Of a stretch of DNA of 64,000 nucleotides, positions 21,704-29,450 are shown one piece after another (within the stretch, counting starts at the first letter, position 1; each line of letters starts with the position of its first letter). The notes beneath the pieces were generated by a model. The model was not told the DNA's origin. It did not search any database and saw nothing but the letters and a program-made list of their open reading frames with translations. Source of the stretch: Nocardioides gansuensis (lineage in GTDB: Bacteria > Actinomycetota > Actinomycetes > Propionibacteriales > Nocardioidaceae); assembly GCF_003076135.1 (NCBI RefSeq), contig NZ_QDGZ01000003.1:1-64000 (forward strand), written 5' to 3'. Position numbers and translations under genes: made by a program.

Positions 21704-22592
21704 CCTCACGAGGCACCGGGCGCGCGACGACGCGCCGATGGTCTCGCCGTCCTCGACGACCGGCCTGGTCGAGGTCTTCCGCCGCAGGCACCTGCTGGGC
21801 CTGCTGGTGCGTACGACGATGAAGTCGCGCTACCAGGGCACGCTGCTCGGCTGGGCGTGGAGCTACCTCCAGCCGGCCGTCCGCTTCTGCCTGTTCTACT
21901 TCCTGTTCCAGGTGATGATCGGCCGCGGCGCGGAGACGACCCCCAACTTCGCCATCCACCTGTTCGCGGGGATGGTGATCATCCACTTCTTCACCGAGAC
22001 CTTCAACGGCGGCACCCAGTCGCTCGTGGCGAACCGGAGCCTGATCATCAAACTGGCGATGCCCAAGGAGCTGTTCCCGGTCGCCCGCATGCTGGTGGCC
22101 CTGTGGCACACCGGGCCGATGATGGTGATCCTCGTGATCGCCTGTGTCGCGACCGGGTGGCGCCCCGACATGGTCGGACTGGGGGCCGGACTCCTCGGCT
22201 TCGCCGTCACCATGTCCCTCGGCCTCGCCGTCGGCCTGACCTTCGCGGTCGCCAACGTCTACTTCCGCGACTTCGGCAAGGTGGCCCAGACCCTCACGCA
22301 GTTCGTCACGTTCAGCGTGCCGATGATGTACCCCTACACGCTGGTGGCCGAGCGCTTCGGCGAGACCGGGGCCCACTATTACCTGTTCAACCCGATGGCC
22401 GAGGCCGTGCTGCTGATCCAGCGGTGCTTCTGGACCGGCTCCACGGACGATCCCGCAGCGACCGCCGCCGCGCATCTCCCCGACGACCTGTGGTCACGTG
22501 GCTTCGTGATGCTCGGGGCCACGCTTTTGCTACTTCTCCTGGCGCAGCTGCTCTTCGCCCGCCTGGAGAAGGGCGTTCCCGAAAGGCTCTAG
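21696..22592 (+). CDS. wzm: ABC-2 polysaccharide exporter permease (Wzm-type)
   Basis: A 298-residue membrane protein with about six helices: LVRTTMKSRYQGTLLGWAWS, then YLQPAVRFCLFYFLF in the first transmembrane region, and FNGGTQSLVANRSLIIKLAM. It closely fits the ABC-2 permeases of O-antigen, teichoic acid and mycobacterial galactan export (Rv3783 type). It is followed without gap by its ATPase. It should move the lipid-linked polymer made by the upstream glycosyltransferases across the membrane. Confidence 0.93.
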
Positions 22593-23366
22593 ATGTCGAC
22601 CGTCATCTCGGTGGAGCACGCGACCAAGTCCTTCACCATGCACTACCACCGCTCGCTCAAGCAGATCGCGCTCGCGAAGGCGCGCGGGCGGCAGACCTCC
22701 GACACCTTCAACGCGGTCGAGGACGTCAGCTTCACCGTCGGGCAGGGTGAGTCGGTGGGCCTGATGGGGCTCAACGGCTCCGGCAAGTCCACCCTGCTCA
22801 AGCTGATCAGCGGAGTGATGCAGCCCGACAGCGGCTCGGTGCTGACCCGGGGCCGGATCGCCGGGCTGATCGCGACCGGCGCGGGGTTCGACCTCCAGCT
22901 CTCGGGCCGCGACAACCTGTGGCTCAACGCCGCCATCCTCGGCATGTCCCGCGCGGAGACCGCGCGGAAGCTGGACGAGATCGTCGAGTTCGCGGACCTC
23001 GGGAAGTTCCTCGACACCCCGGTGACCTACTACAGCTCCGGCATGAAGGCCCGCCTCGGCTTCGCGGTGGCGATCCACGTCGACGCGGATATCTTCATCG
23101 CCGACGAGGCACTCGCCGTCGGAGACCGGCCGTTCAAGCGCAAGTGCAAGCAGAAGATGGAGGAGATCGTCGCGCAGGGCACGACGATGTTCTACGTCTC
23201 CCACGCGCCCGGCTCGGTTCGCAAGCTGTGCAACCGGGTGCTGGTGCTTGAACAGGGTCGGCTGGGCTTCGACGGGGGAGTGGAGGAAGGGATCCACTAC
23301 CTCCACTACGACGATGACGACGAGGACACCCAGACCGCCGACGACGGCCTCGGCGTCGACATCTGA
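22593..23366 (+). CDS. wzt: polysaccharide ABC exporter ATP-binding protein (Wzt-type)
   Basis: A 257-residue ATPase with Walker A GLNGSGKST (59-67), Q-loop region, signature YSSGMKARLGF, Walker B IFIADEALAVGD and the switch His in YVSHAPGSV. The N-terminal HYHRSLKQIALAKARGR gate-helix region is typical of Wzt/TagH proteins. There is no C-terminal carbohydrate-binding domain, matching the mycobacterial galactan exporter ATPase rather than O-antigen Wzt with chain-end recognition. The ATG directly follows the permease stop. Confidence 0.94.
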   Translation: MSTVISVEHATKSFTMHYHRSLKQIALAKARGRQTSDTFNAVEDVSFTVGQGESVGLMGLNGSGKSTLLKLISGVMQPDSGSVLTRGRIAGLIATGAGFDLQLSGRDNLWLNAAILGMSRAETARKLDEIVEFADLGKFLDTPVTYYSSGMKARLGFAVAIHVDADIFIADEALAVGDRPFKRKCKQKMEEIVAQGTTMFYVSHAPGSVRKLCNRVLVLEQGRLGFDGGVEEGIHYLHYDDDDEDTQTADDGLGVDI

Positions 23367-23470
23367 CGCGCGATCTCGGCCGCGACGCGTCCCGACGAAT
23401 TGACAAATCGCGGAGTGGTCGGCGTGTCGACTGGAAATTACAGCCTTGTAGTTACTCACGAAACCTTGCG

Positions 23471-23488
23471 GTGACTGGTGTGACTGGT
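23471..23488 (+). promoter_or_regulatory. tandem GTGACTGGT direct repeats upstream of the amidase
   Basis: Two perfect 9-bp copies (23471-23479 and 23480-23488) and a third degenerate one from 23489 (GTGT/GAAACT). On the other strand they read GTCACACCA-GTCACCGCA. That resembles the GTCACA direct repeat reported, as I recall it, for the response regulator MtrA, whose gene lies at 40362. Confidence 0.45.
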
Positions 23489-23538
23489 GTGAAACTTGCT
23501 ACCCGTGTGAACTTCCCCGCGCACTGGAGTAGCCACTC

Positions 23539-26232
23539 ATGCAGCCTCATCAGGCCCCGTTCGTCACCGCGACCCAGCAGCTGCTGGCGCTCGGTGTAGT
23601 CCTCGCCCTGCTCACCCCCGCGTCGAGGATCATCTCTCTCGACGTGGTCCCCGGGAGCACCGCTCAGCCGGCGGGACTGGTGTCGGCGACGGTGCCCACG
23701 AGCCCGGTGACCCCCGAGGTCACCGAGGTGCCCCTCACCGACCGGTCCGGCCGCACCGGCGGTCTGGTCGGCCGCACCGTGCTGGGCCGGACCGTCGAGT
23801 CCGGCCACCTGCAGAGCCGCCCGCAGCCGGTCGACGGCTTCGGGACGGTCGGCGTCACGTGGGGCCACGGCGAGCAGTTCGAGGAGGACGACATCACGGT
23901 GGCGGTGCGCACGCGCACCGACGGCACGTGGGGTGAGTGGAGGACGCTGGCCTACCACGACGAGCACGCCCCAGACCCGGGCAGCCCCGAGGCCGCGCAC
24001 GCGCGTCCCGGCACCGAGCCCCTCGTCGTCGGCGACGTGGACGACGTGCAGGTGAAGGCCGACGCGGCGAGCGGGCTGCCGGCCGACCTCTCCCTGGCCG
24101 TGATCGAGCCGGGCGCCGCTCCCGGCACGCAGGCCCAGGCACCGGACACGGGCGCCTCGCTGGACCCCGACGAGAAGTTCGAGGAGGAGGGCGACCGCGG
24201 CGCGATCGCGCTGCGCTCCGCCGCTGCGCCCGCCCAGCCGACGATCTTCTCCCGCGCCCAGTGGGGCGCCGACGAGCGGATGCGGGACGCCGGCTCACTG
24301 CGCTACGGCAGCATCAGCGCCGGGTTCGTCCACCACACCGTCAACGGCAACGACTACACCGAGGCCCAGGTGCCCGGCATCATCCGCAGCATCTACGCCT
24401 ACCACGTGAAGTCCCGGGGCTGGAGCGACATCGGCTACAACTTCCTCGTCGACAAGTTCGGCCGGATCTGGGAGGGCCGCTACGGCGGCGTCGACAAGCC
24501 GGTGGTCGGCGCCCACACGCTCGGCTACAACGACTACTCGTTCGCGATGTCGGCCATCGGCAACTTCGAGACCGTGAAGCCGACCGACGCGATGCTGCGG
24601 TCCTACGGCGCGCTCTTCGGCTGGAAGCTCGGCCTCCACGGGGTCAACCCCGCCTCGACGTCGCAGAAGGTGGGCAGGTCCACGTTCGCCGCCATCAACG
24701 GGCACCGCGACGCCGGCAGCACTGCCTGCCCCGGCAAGTACCTCTACGCGCAGCTCCCCCTGATCCGCCAGTACGCCGTGTCCGCCGCCCCGCCTCCGCC
24801 CCCGCCTCCGCCACCGCCTCCGCCGCAGGTCACCATCACCGAGCCGGACCTCCAGACCAACCTCGTCGGCACGCCGTACCCCGACCTCGTCGTCCGGCGC
24901 GCCAGCGACGGCCAGGCGTTCATCCTCCCGACCGGTGGGCTGAGCTCGTTCACCAGCCGCAAGACGGTGTCGCAGAAGGGCTGGAAGGACCGCGTCGACG
25001 TGCTCGTCTCTCCCGACCTCACCGGCGACGGCCTGGTCGACCTGGCCTCCACGACGAGGTCGGGCCTCCTCAAGATCCGTCCCGGTACGGCGAGCGGCAA
25101 GTTCGCGGCGACGAGCAAGGTGGTCAAGTCCACCCGGAAGCACGACCTGCTCACGGCCACCGGTGACCTCAACCGCGACGGACGCAACGACCTGGCAGCC
25201 CGCCAGCAGGGTCGGCTCGTCGTGTTCCTCGGCGCGCCGAAGGGCGGGTTCAAGCGGGTCGTGGCGGCCAAGGGCATCGGCGGCTACAAGCAGCTGGTCG
25301 GCCCGGGCGACGTGACCGGCGACGGCTCCCCCGACCTGCTCGGCCGCGACTCGAAGGGCACGCTCAAGCTGCATGCGGGCGACGGCTCCGGCGACTTCGC
25401 GACGCGCAGGTCGGTGCCCGGCTCGTGGAGCGCCTACAACCGGCTGGCCGGCGGCGGCGACTACACCGTCGACGGGCGCACCGACCTGGTGGCCCGCGAC
25501 GCCAAGGGCAAGGTCTACATCCTGCCCGGCCGCGGCGACGGCACCTTCGGCATGCCGCTCGGCCCGACGGCCAACCTGCGCACGATGCGCTCCATCACCG
25601 GAGCCGGCAACGTGCTCGGCGACCCCGCCCCCGACCTGGTCGGCGTCAAGGGCAACAGCCTCGTGGTGGCGCCCAACCGCGGCACCTACGACCTCGGCAC
25701 GCCGATCGACACCGGCGCGAGCTTCGCCGGCGACACCGCGGTGCTCAACGTGGGTGACTGGGACCGGGACGGCCTCGGCGACGTGGTCACCCGCAACGCG
25801 GCCGGCGAGCTGGTGCTGCGCAGGGGCAACGGCCAGGGCCAGCTGGTGAGCGCCACGACCATCGGGTCGGGGTTCGGGGCGATCCCCGACCTCCGGGCGG
25901 TCGGCGACGTCACGGGCGACGGCTTCCCCGACCTGCTCGGCACGCCGCCGGGCGGCGCCCTCATGGTCTACGCCGGCACCGGCTCGGCCATCTCCTCCGG
26001 CAAGCTGGTCAACAAGAAGGACAGCGTCCTGGGTCGCGCCGGACTGCCCGTCGACCTCTCGCCGTACGACTGGGTGATCGGGATCGGCGACATGAGGCTC
26101 GCGGGCGGCGACGACTTCGTGGTCCGCCAGCGCGGCACCGGCTTTCTCTACCTCTTCAACGGCCAGGCGTCGGGCACCAGCACCCCGCGGTTCCTCGGCG
26201 AGGGGCTGGGGGTCTACGACCTGGGCGGCTAG
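23539..26232 (+). CDS. secreted N-acetylmuramoyl-L-alanine amidase (PGRP) with FG-GAP/VCBS repeats
   Basis: An 897-residue exported protein with a hydrophobic N-terminal signal segment (about 15-30). A PGRP/amidase_2 domain spans about 235-420, with zinc-ligand histidines in FVHHTVNGN (H265/H266 region) and INGHRDAGSTACPGK. A 12-proline linker follows, and then a C-terminal beta-propeller of FG-GAP-type repeats (TGDGLVDL, NRDGRNDL, TGDGSPDL, TVDGRTDL, DRDGLGDV, TGDGFPDL), which normally bind calcium. It should cleave the lactyl-peptide bond of peptidoglycan. Placed right after the polymer exporter, it may open the wall for polymer attachment. Confidence 0.9.
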   Translation: MQPHQAPFVTATQQLLALGVVLALLTPASRIISLDVVPGSTAQPAGLVSATVPTSPVTPEVTEVPLTDRSGRTGGLVGRTVLGRTVESGHLQSRPQPVDGFGTVGVTWGHGEQFEEDDITVAVRTRTDGTWGEWRTLAYHDEHAPDPGSPEAAHARPGTEPLVVGDVDDVQVKADAASGLPADLSLAVIEPGAAPGTQAQAPDTGASLDPDEKFEEEGDRGAIALRSAAAPAQPTIFSRAQWGADERMRDAGSLRYGSISAGFVHHTVNGNDYTEAQVPGIIRSIYAYHVKSRGWSDIGYNFLVDKFGRIWEGRYGGVDKPVVGAHTLGYNDYSFAMSAIGNFETVKPTDAMLRSYGALFGWKLGLHGVNPASTSQKVGRSTFAAINGHRDAGSTACPGKYLYAQLPLIRQYAVSAAPPPPPPPPPPPPQVTITEPDLQTNLVGTPYPDLVVRRASDGQAFILPTGGLSSFTSRKTVSQKGWKDRVDVLVSPDLTGDGLVDLASTTRSGLLKIRPGTASGKFAATSKVVKSTRKHDLLTATGDLNRDGRNDLAARQQGRLVVFLGAPKGGFKRVVAAKGIGGYKQLVGPGDVTGDGSPDLLGRDSKGTLKLHAGDGSGDFATRRSVPGSWSAYNRLAGGGDYTVDGRTDLVARDAKGKVYILPGRGDGTFGMPLGPTANLRTMRSITGAGNVLGDPAPDLVGVKGNSLVVAPNRGTYDLGTPIDTGASFAGDTAVLNVGDWDRDGLGDVVTRNAAGELVLRRGNGQGQLVSATTIGSGFGAIPDLRAVGDVTGDGFPDLLGTPPGGALMVYAGTGSAISSGKLVNKKDSVLGRAGLPVDLSPYDWVIGIGDMRLAGGDDFVVRQRGTGFLYLFNGQASGTSTPRFLGEGLGVYDLGG
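24785..24828 (+). repeat. proline-codon microsatellite
   Basis: CCG/CCT/CCC/CCA codons repeat in a row to encode the poly-proline linker between the amidase and propeller domains. Such tracts vary in length by slippage. Confidence 0.6.
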
Positions 26233-26933
26233 CCGCGGTGCGTGGCCCGCTCCGCTGCCGCCGTCTCCTCGAGGCGGGACGGGTCGGGGTGGGCGACGAG
26301 GACCAGCGAGCCGCGATGCGCGAGCGGCTCGGTGAAGGTGGCGATCCCCGGTGGGGAAGCCGGGTTCGCCACCGTGAGGAGACGGCCGCCGTCGGTGAGG
26401 AGACTCCCGGCGGCGGCCGCCTCCATCAGCTCGCCCTGGGTGAGGTCGTCGGTCGCCGGGTCACCGGAGCCCGGCGGGTCCCACGGGATGAACGAGTCGG
26501 GCTGCCCCCAGACGTCGACGCCGACATCGCGTACGCCGGGCGGCAAGGGGGTAGCGAACCGGACCCCAAGAGGGAGGAGGCTGCACGCGAGCACGGGAGT
26601 CGCACTCGCGCTCCCCGCCCAGCGCTCGACCGAGTCGGGCCCGCAGACGACGGCGTCCGGCGAATCGTCGGTCGTGACCACGAGGCCGACCGTCCACGCG
26701 GCGCCGAGGAACACGGTGCCCAGCCAGTGGGCGGGCAGGTCGAGGCGGATCCGCTGGCCACGCTCCAGGTCGCACTCGTCCACCAGGAGGCCCGCCACCT
26801 TGGCGACCCAGTTTGCGTAGGTGGTGACGGAGAGCTCCACCCGCTCCCCGGTCCCGTGGTCGTAGAAGGTGACGAGGGGCTGGCCGGGGTCGGTGCGCAG
26901 CCGGGCGGCCAGGACATCGGCGAAGGTGGTCAC
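26229..26933 (-). CDS. TIGR03089 family protein
   Basis: A 234-residue protein resembling the N-terminal lobe of acyl-CoA synthetases (TTFADVLAARLRTDPGQPLV, TYANWVAKVAGLLVDE, IRLDLPAHWLGTVFLGAAW). It lacks the AMP-binding P-loop and the C-terminal catalytic lobe. This actinobacterial family is conserved but uncharacterised; activity as a ligase is unlikely. GTG start with an AATGAT element 6 nt upstream. Its stop overlaps the amidase stop tail to tail by 4 bp. Confidence 0.8.
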   Translation of the reverse strand: MTTFADVLAARLRTDPGQPLVTFYDHGTGERVELSVTTYANWVAKVAGLLVDECDLERGQRIRLDLPAHWLGTVFLGAAWTVGLVVTTDDSPDAVVCGPDSVERWAGSASATPVLACSLLPLGVRFATPLPPGVRDVGVDVWGQPDSFIPWDPPGSGDPATDDLTQGELMEAAAAGSLLTDGGRLLTVANPASPPGIATFTEPLAHRGSLVLVAHPDPSRLEETAAAERATHRG

Positions 26934-26939
26934 CCGTCG

Positions 26940-26969
26940 ATCATTCCAGCCGTGACCCGCAGGTAGCCT
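26940..26969. promoter_or_regulatory. divergent leaderless promoters (TIGR03089 gene and manC)
   Basis: Minus-strand AATGAT (26945-26940) is 6 nt before the GTG at 26933; plus-strand TAGCCT (26964-26969) is 7 nt before the ATG at 26977. The whole intergenic gap is 43 bp. Confidence 0.45.
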
Positions 26970-26976
26970 CGCCGAC

Positions 26977-28071
26977 ATGACTGAAGCCGACGTGGCCGCC
27001 TCGTCCCTCGACCACTTCTGGGCCGTTATCCCGGCAGGCGGTGCGGGCACCCGGCTCTGGCCGCTGTCGCGGGCGGCTGCCCCGAAGTTCCTCCACGACC
27101 TCACCGGTTCGGGGCGGACCCTGATCCAGGCGACCGTGGACCGCCTCGTGCCGCTCGTCGCGGAGCGGGTGCTGGTCGTCACGGGCGCCAGCCACCGGGA
27201 TGCGGTCGTCGCCCAGCTCCCCGAGGTGGACGAGGCCGGTGTCGTCGGCGAGCCCTCGCCCCGCGACTCGATGGCCGCGATCGGGCTGGCCGCCGCGATG
27301 CTCGAGCTACGCGACCCGGACGCGGTGATGGGCTCCTTCGCCGCCGACCACGTGATCACCGATCCCCAGACGTTCCGGGCGGTCGTCACCCGGGCAGCAG
27401 CCGCCGCTCGCGAGGGATGGCTGGTGACCATCGGCATCGAGCCGACCCATCCGGCCACCGGTTTCGGCTACATCGCCGTCGGCGACCCGCTCCCGGGCCT
27501 CGACGAGACCTTCGCCGTCCGTGAGTTCGTGGAGAAGCCCGCGGCCGACGTGGCGGCACGCTACGTCGAGGACGGATACCGGTGGAACGCCGGCATGTTC
27601 GTCGCCCGGCCAGGCGTGATCCTCGACCTGCTCGCCGGGGAGGACCCCGACTTCGCGAGGGCGCTGCGCGGCATCGCGGCGGCGCCCGAGACGCTCGAGG
27701 AGGCCTGGTCGACCCTGCCGAGGATCGCGGTCGACCACGCGGTCGCGGAGCCGGCGGCCGCAGCGGGCCGGGTCGCCGTCGTGCCGGGCTCCTTCGGCTG
27801 GGACGACATCGGCGACTTCGCCTCGCTCGAGACCCTGCTGCGGAGTGCAGGCGGCCTCACCGTCCTGGGCGACCCGGAGCTCGTGCGCACGCTCGACGCC
27901 TCGGGGCTCGTCGTGCCCTCGGCCGGGCGGGTGGTCGCGGTGGTCGGGCTCGAGGACGTCGTCGTGGTCGACACCGGTGACGCCCTGCTGGTCACCACCC
28001 GTGAGCGAGCCCAGGACGTGAAGGCCGTGGTGGCCGCCCTCAAGGAGGGCGCCCACCACGGCCTCACGTAG
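26977..28071 (+). CDS. manC: mannose-1-phosphate guanylyltransferase
   Basis: A 364-residue nucleotidyltransferase making GDP-mannose from GTP and mannose-1-phosphate. The N-terminal PAGGAGTRLWPLSR (19-32) is the nucleotide-binding signature. PSPRDSMAAIGLAA, SFAADHVI, EPTHPATGFGYI, FVEKP and RWNAGMFV are standard family blocks. It is the single-domain type without a fused isomerase. With manB (35215) it supplies GDP-mannose for lipoglycans or protein mannosylation. Confidence 0.95.
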   Translation: MTEADVAASSLDHFWAVIPAGGAGTRLWPLSRAAAPKFLHDLTGSGRTLIQATVDRLVPLVAERVLVVTGASHRDAVVAQLPEVDEAGVVGEPSPRDSMAAIGLAAAMLELRDPDAVMGSFAADHVITDPQTFRAVVTRAAAAAREGWLVTIGIEPTHPATGFGYIAVGDPLPGLDETFAVREFVEKPAADVAARYVEDGYRWNAGMFVARPGVILDLLAGEDPDFARALRGIAAAPETLEEAWSTLPRIAVDHAVAEPAAAAGRVAVVPGSFGWDDIGDFASLETLLRSAGGLTVLGDPELVRTLDASGLVVPSAGRVVAVVGLEDVVVVDTGDALLVTTRERAQDVKAVVAALKEGAHHGLT

Positions 28072-28074
28072 CGA

Positions 28075-28812
28075 CTACCTGACCGTCGGCTCGGGGGAGT
28101 CCATGTAGGGGTAGTCCTCCATGAACTGCTCGAGCGCAGCGCCGCTCGGGGCCTCGCAGTACTGGAAGACGCCCACCTGCTTGCCGGTGGTCTCGGCGCC
28201 CGCGCCGCCGATCGACCAGTGGGTCAGGGCCACGTGCTGGCCCTTGGGGAACGGCTCGCCGTCCTCCTCGGTCCACGGCACGGCCTTGAACTTCAGGCGC
28301 AGGTCGTCGGTGCCCTGCAGCTTCTGGGCGATGGCGCGGAGGTCGTCCATCTGGGCGTCGTCGGCCGCGACGGTCTCGTCGTACCAGAGGATGGTGTAGC
28401 CGTGCTCGAGGTTGTGCACGAGCTCGCCCACGTCGGGGCGGTCGGACTCGATGTAGAGCTTGCGCTCCATCTCGTCCCAGACGTTGTAGTGCGTGCCGAA
28501 GGCCGGCGGGGCGTCGTCGTAGGTGATCGGGGTGCCGGGCTCGACGTGCTCCTGGCTGCCGGTCGCCTTCTTCGTGGTGACCTCGCCGCAGGCGTCGGCG
28601 GGAGCTCCGATGTCGGAGAGCGCCTGGTCCTGGATGCCGCGCAGCTCCCACCAGTCCACGAGCGGGCGGTAGGCCGCTGCCCCGACGATGAGCAGCGCCA
28701 CCAGCACGCAGACGCCCACGATCATGGTGCCGCGGCGCTTCTCGGCGCTCTTCTGCTGCTTGCGGATGGACTCGATGACCGCCTGGCGGTCGGTCTTTGC
28801 CTGCTTGGCCAC
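28075..28812 (-). CDS. DUF3105 domain-containing membrane-anchored protein
   Basis: A 245-residue protein with a basic cytoplasmic N terminus, one membrane helix (about 29-49) and an extracytoplasmic DUF3105 domain. Its core signatures are FGTHYNVWDEMERKLY, LVHNLEHGYTILWYD and VALTHWSIGG. The conserved His/Glu set (HNLEHG) suggests metal binding, but the function is unknown. GTG start. Convergent with manC, 3 bp apart, with no visible terminator. Confidence 0.85.
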   Translation of the reverse strand: MAKQAKTDRQAVIESIRKQQKSAEKRRGTMIVGVCVLVALLIVGAAAYRPLVDWWELRGIQDQALSDIGAPADACGEVTTKKATGSQEHVEPGTPITYDDAPPAFGTHYNVWDEMERKLYIESDRPDVGELVHNLEHGYTILWYDETVAADDAQMDDLRAIAQKLQGTDDLRLKFKAVPWTEEDGEPFPKGQHVALTHWSIGGAGAETTGKQVGVFQYCEAPSGAALEQFMEDYPYMDSPEPTVR

Positions 28813-29003
28813 GGGGAGTGCGTCTCTCTTGTCAGTCCAGACTTCTCGTCAGCCGGAGTGTCGTCGGCAGAGTCTACGGAGTGGCCGGGGAGACCCGCGC
28901 CTCCGCACCCCCGCGTCAATCGACCAGGTGACCGGCGGCCGCCACCATGGCGGCGGTGGCGTCGTGGTCCTCGTCGGTGGTCTGGTCCATACCAGATGCG
29001 GGC

Positions 29004-29032
29004 TTGACTTCCGTGGATGACAGGCATGTAAT
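29004..29032 (+). promoter_or_regulatory. sigma70-type promoter of whiB2
   Basis: TTGACT (29004-29009), a 17-bp spacer and TGTAAT (29027-29032): the best canonical promoter in the window. Transcription would start near 29039, leaving a leader of about 35 nt before the ATG at 29074, unlike the leaderless genes around it. Confidence 0.6.
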
Positions 29033-29073
29033 TCCCGTAGTGTTCTTCTCCGAGGGTCGAAAGGGCGAGCGCC

Positions 29074-29331
29074 ATGAGAGCAGAGCTGTTTCTCCTCGAG
29101 CCGGAGGCCGAAGAGCTGGGTTGGCAGGAGCGTGCCCTGTGCGCCCAGACCGACCCTGAAGCCTTCTTCCCTGAGAAGGGTGGCTCGACCAGGGAGGCCA
29201 AGAAGGTCTGCCTGACCTGCGAGGTGCGTGATGACTGCCTCGAATACGCACTGATGAACGACGAGCGCTTCGGCATCTGGGGCGGTCTCTCCGAGCGGGA
29301 GCGCCGCAAGCTGAAGAAGCGCGCAGTCTGA
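29074..29331 (+). CDS. whiB2: WhiB-family iron-sulfur regulator, WhiB2/WhmD-like
   Basis: An 85-residue Wbl protein. Cluster cysteines are C23, C46, C49 and C55 (ALCAQTDPEAFFPEKGGSTR, then KVCLTCEVRDDC), followed by the FGIWGG turn (66-71) and basic tail SERERRKLKKR. The block AQTDPEAFFPEKGGSTREAK is nearly identical to mycobacterial WhiB2/WhmD and Streptomyces WhiB, which act with WhiA in septation. The neighbourhood (manC, manB, DUF3499) matches the mycobacterial one. A 260-bp upstream region with a strong promoter suggests regulated expression. Confidence 0.93.
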   Translation: MRAELFLLEPEAEELGWQERALCAQTDPEAFFPEKGGSTREAKKVCLTCEVRDDCLEYALMNDERFGIWGGLSERERRKLKKRAV

Positions 29332-29374
29332 GCACGACCCAGCTCCACCGTCTGCGCACCACCTGACGCACGCA

Positions 29375-29411
29375 CGCTCCGGTCCCGTGTCCGACACGGG
29401 GGGCCGGAGCG
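29375..29411 (+). terminator. hairpin terminator after whiB2
   Basis: Inner stem CCCGTGT-CCG-ACACGGG (29384-29400) is nested in an outer 8-bp stem CGCTCCGG/CCGGAGCG (29375-29382 with 29404-29411). No strong U-run follows (only ATTT). It separates whiB2 from the glycosyltransferase promoter. Confidence 0.6.
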
Positions 29412-29438
29412 CGTGCATTTCCGCTCCCGGGGCTCACG

Positions 29439-29444
29439 TAGGGT
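29439..29444 (+). promoter_or_regulatory. -10 element of leaderless membrane glycosyltransferase promoter
   Basis: TAGGGT with 6 nt to the GTG at 29451, just past the whiB2 terminator hairpin. Confidence 0.5.
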
Positions 29445-29450
29445 GCTCCG

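Noticed and set aside
23400..23405. Perfect TTGACA upstream of the amidase as a -35 box
   Set aside because: No -10-like hexamer at 16-19 bp; left unassigned.
23367..23538. Possible c-di-AMP (ydaO) riboswitch before the amidase
   Set aside because: Such riboswitches precede wall hydrolases in actinobacteria, but the conserved core and pseudo-symmetric helices are not visible in these 172 nt.
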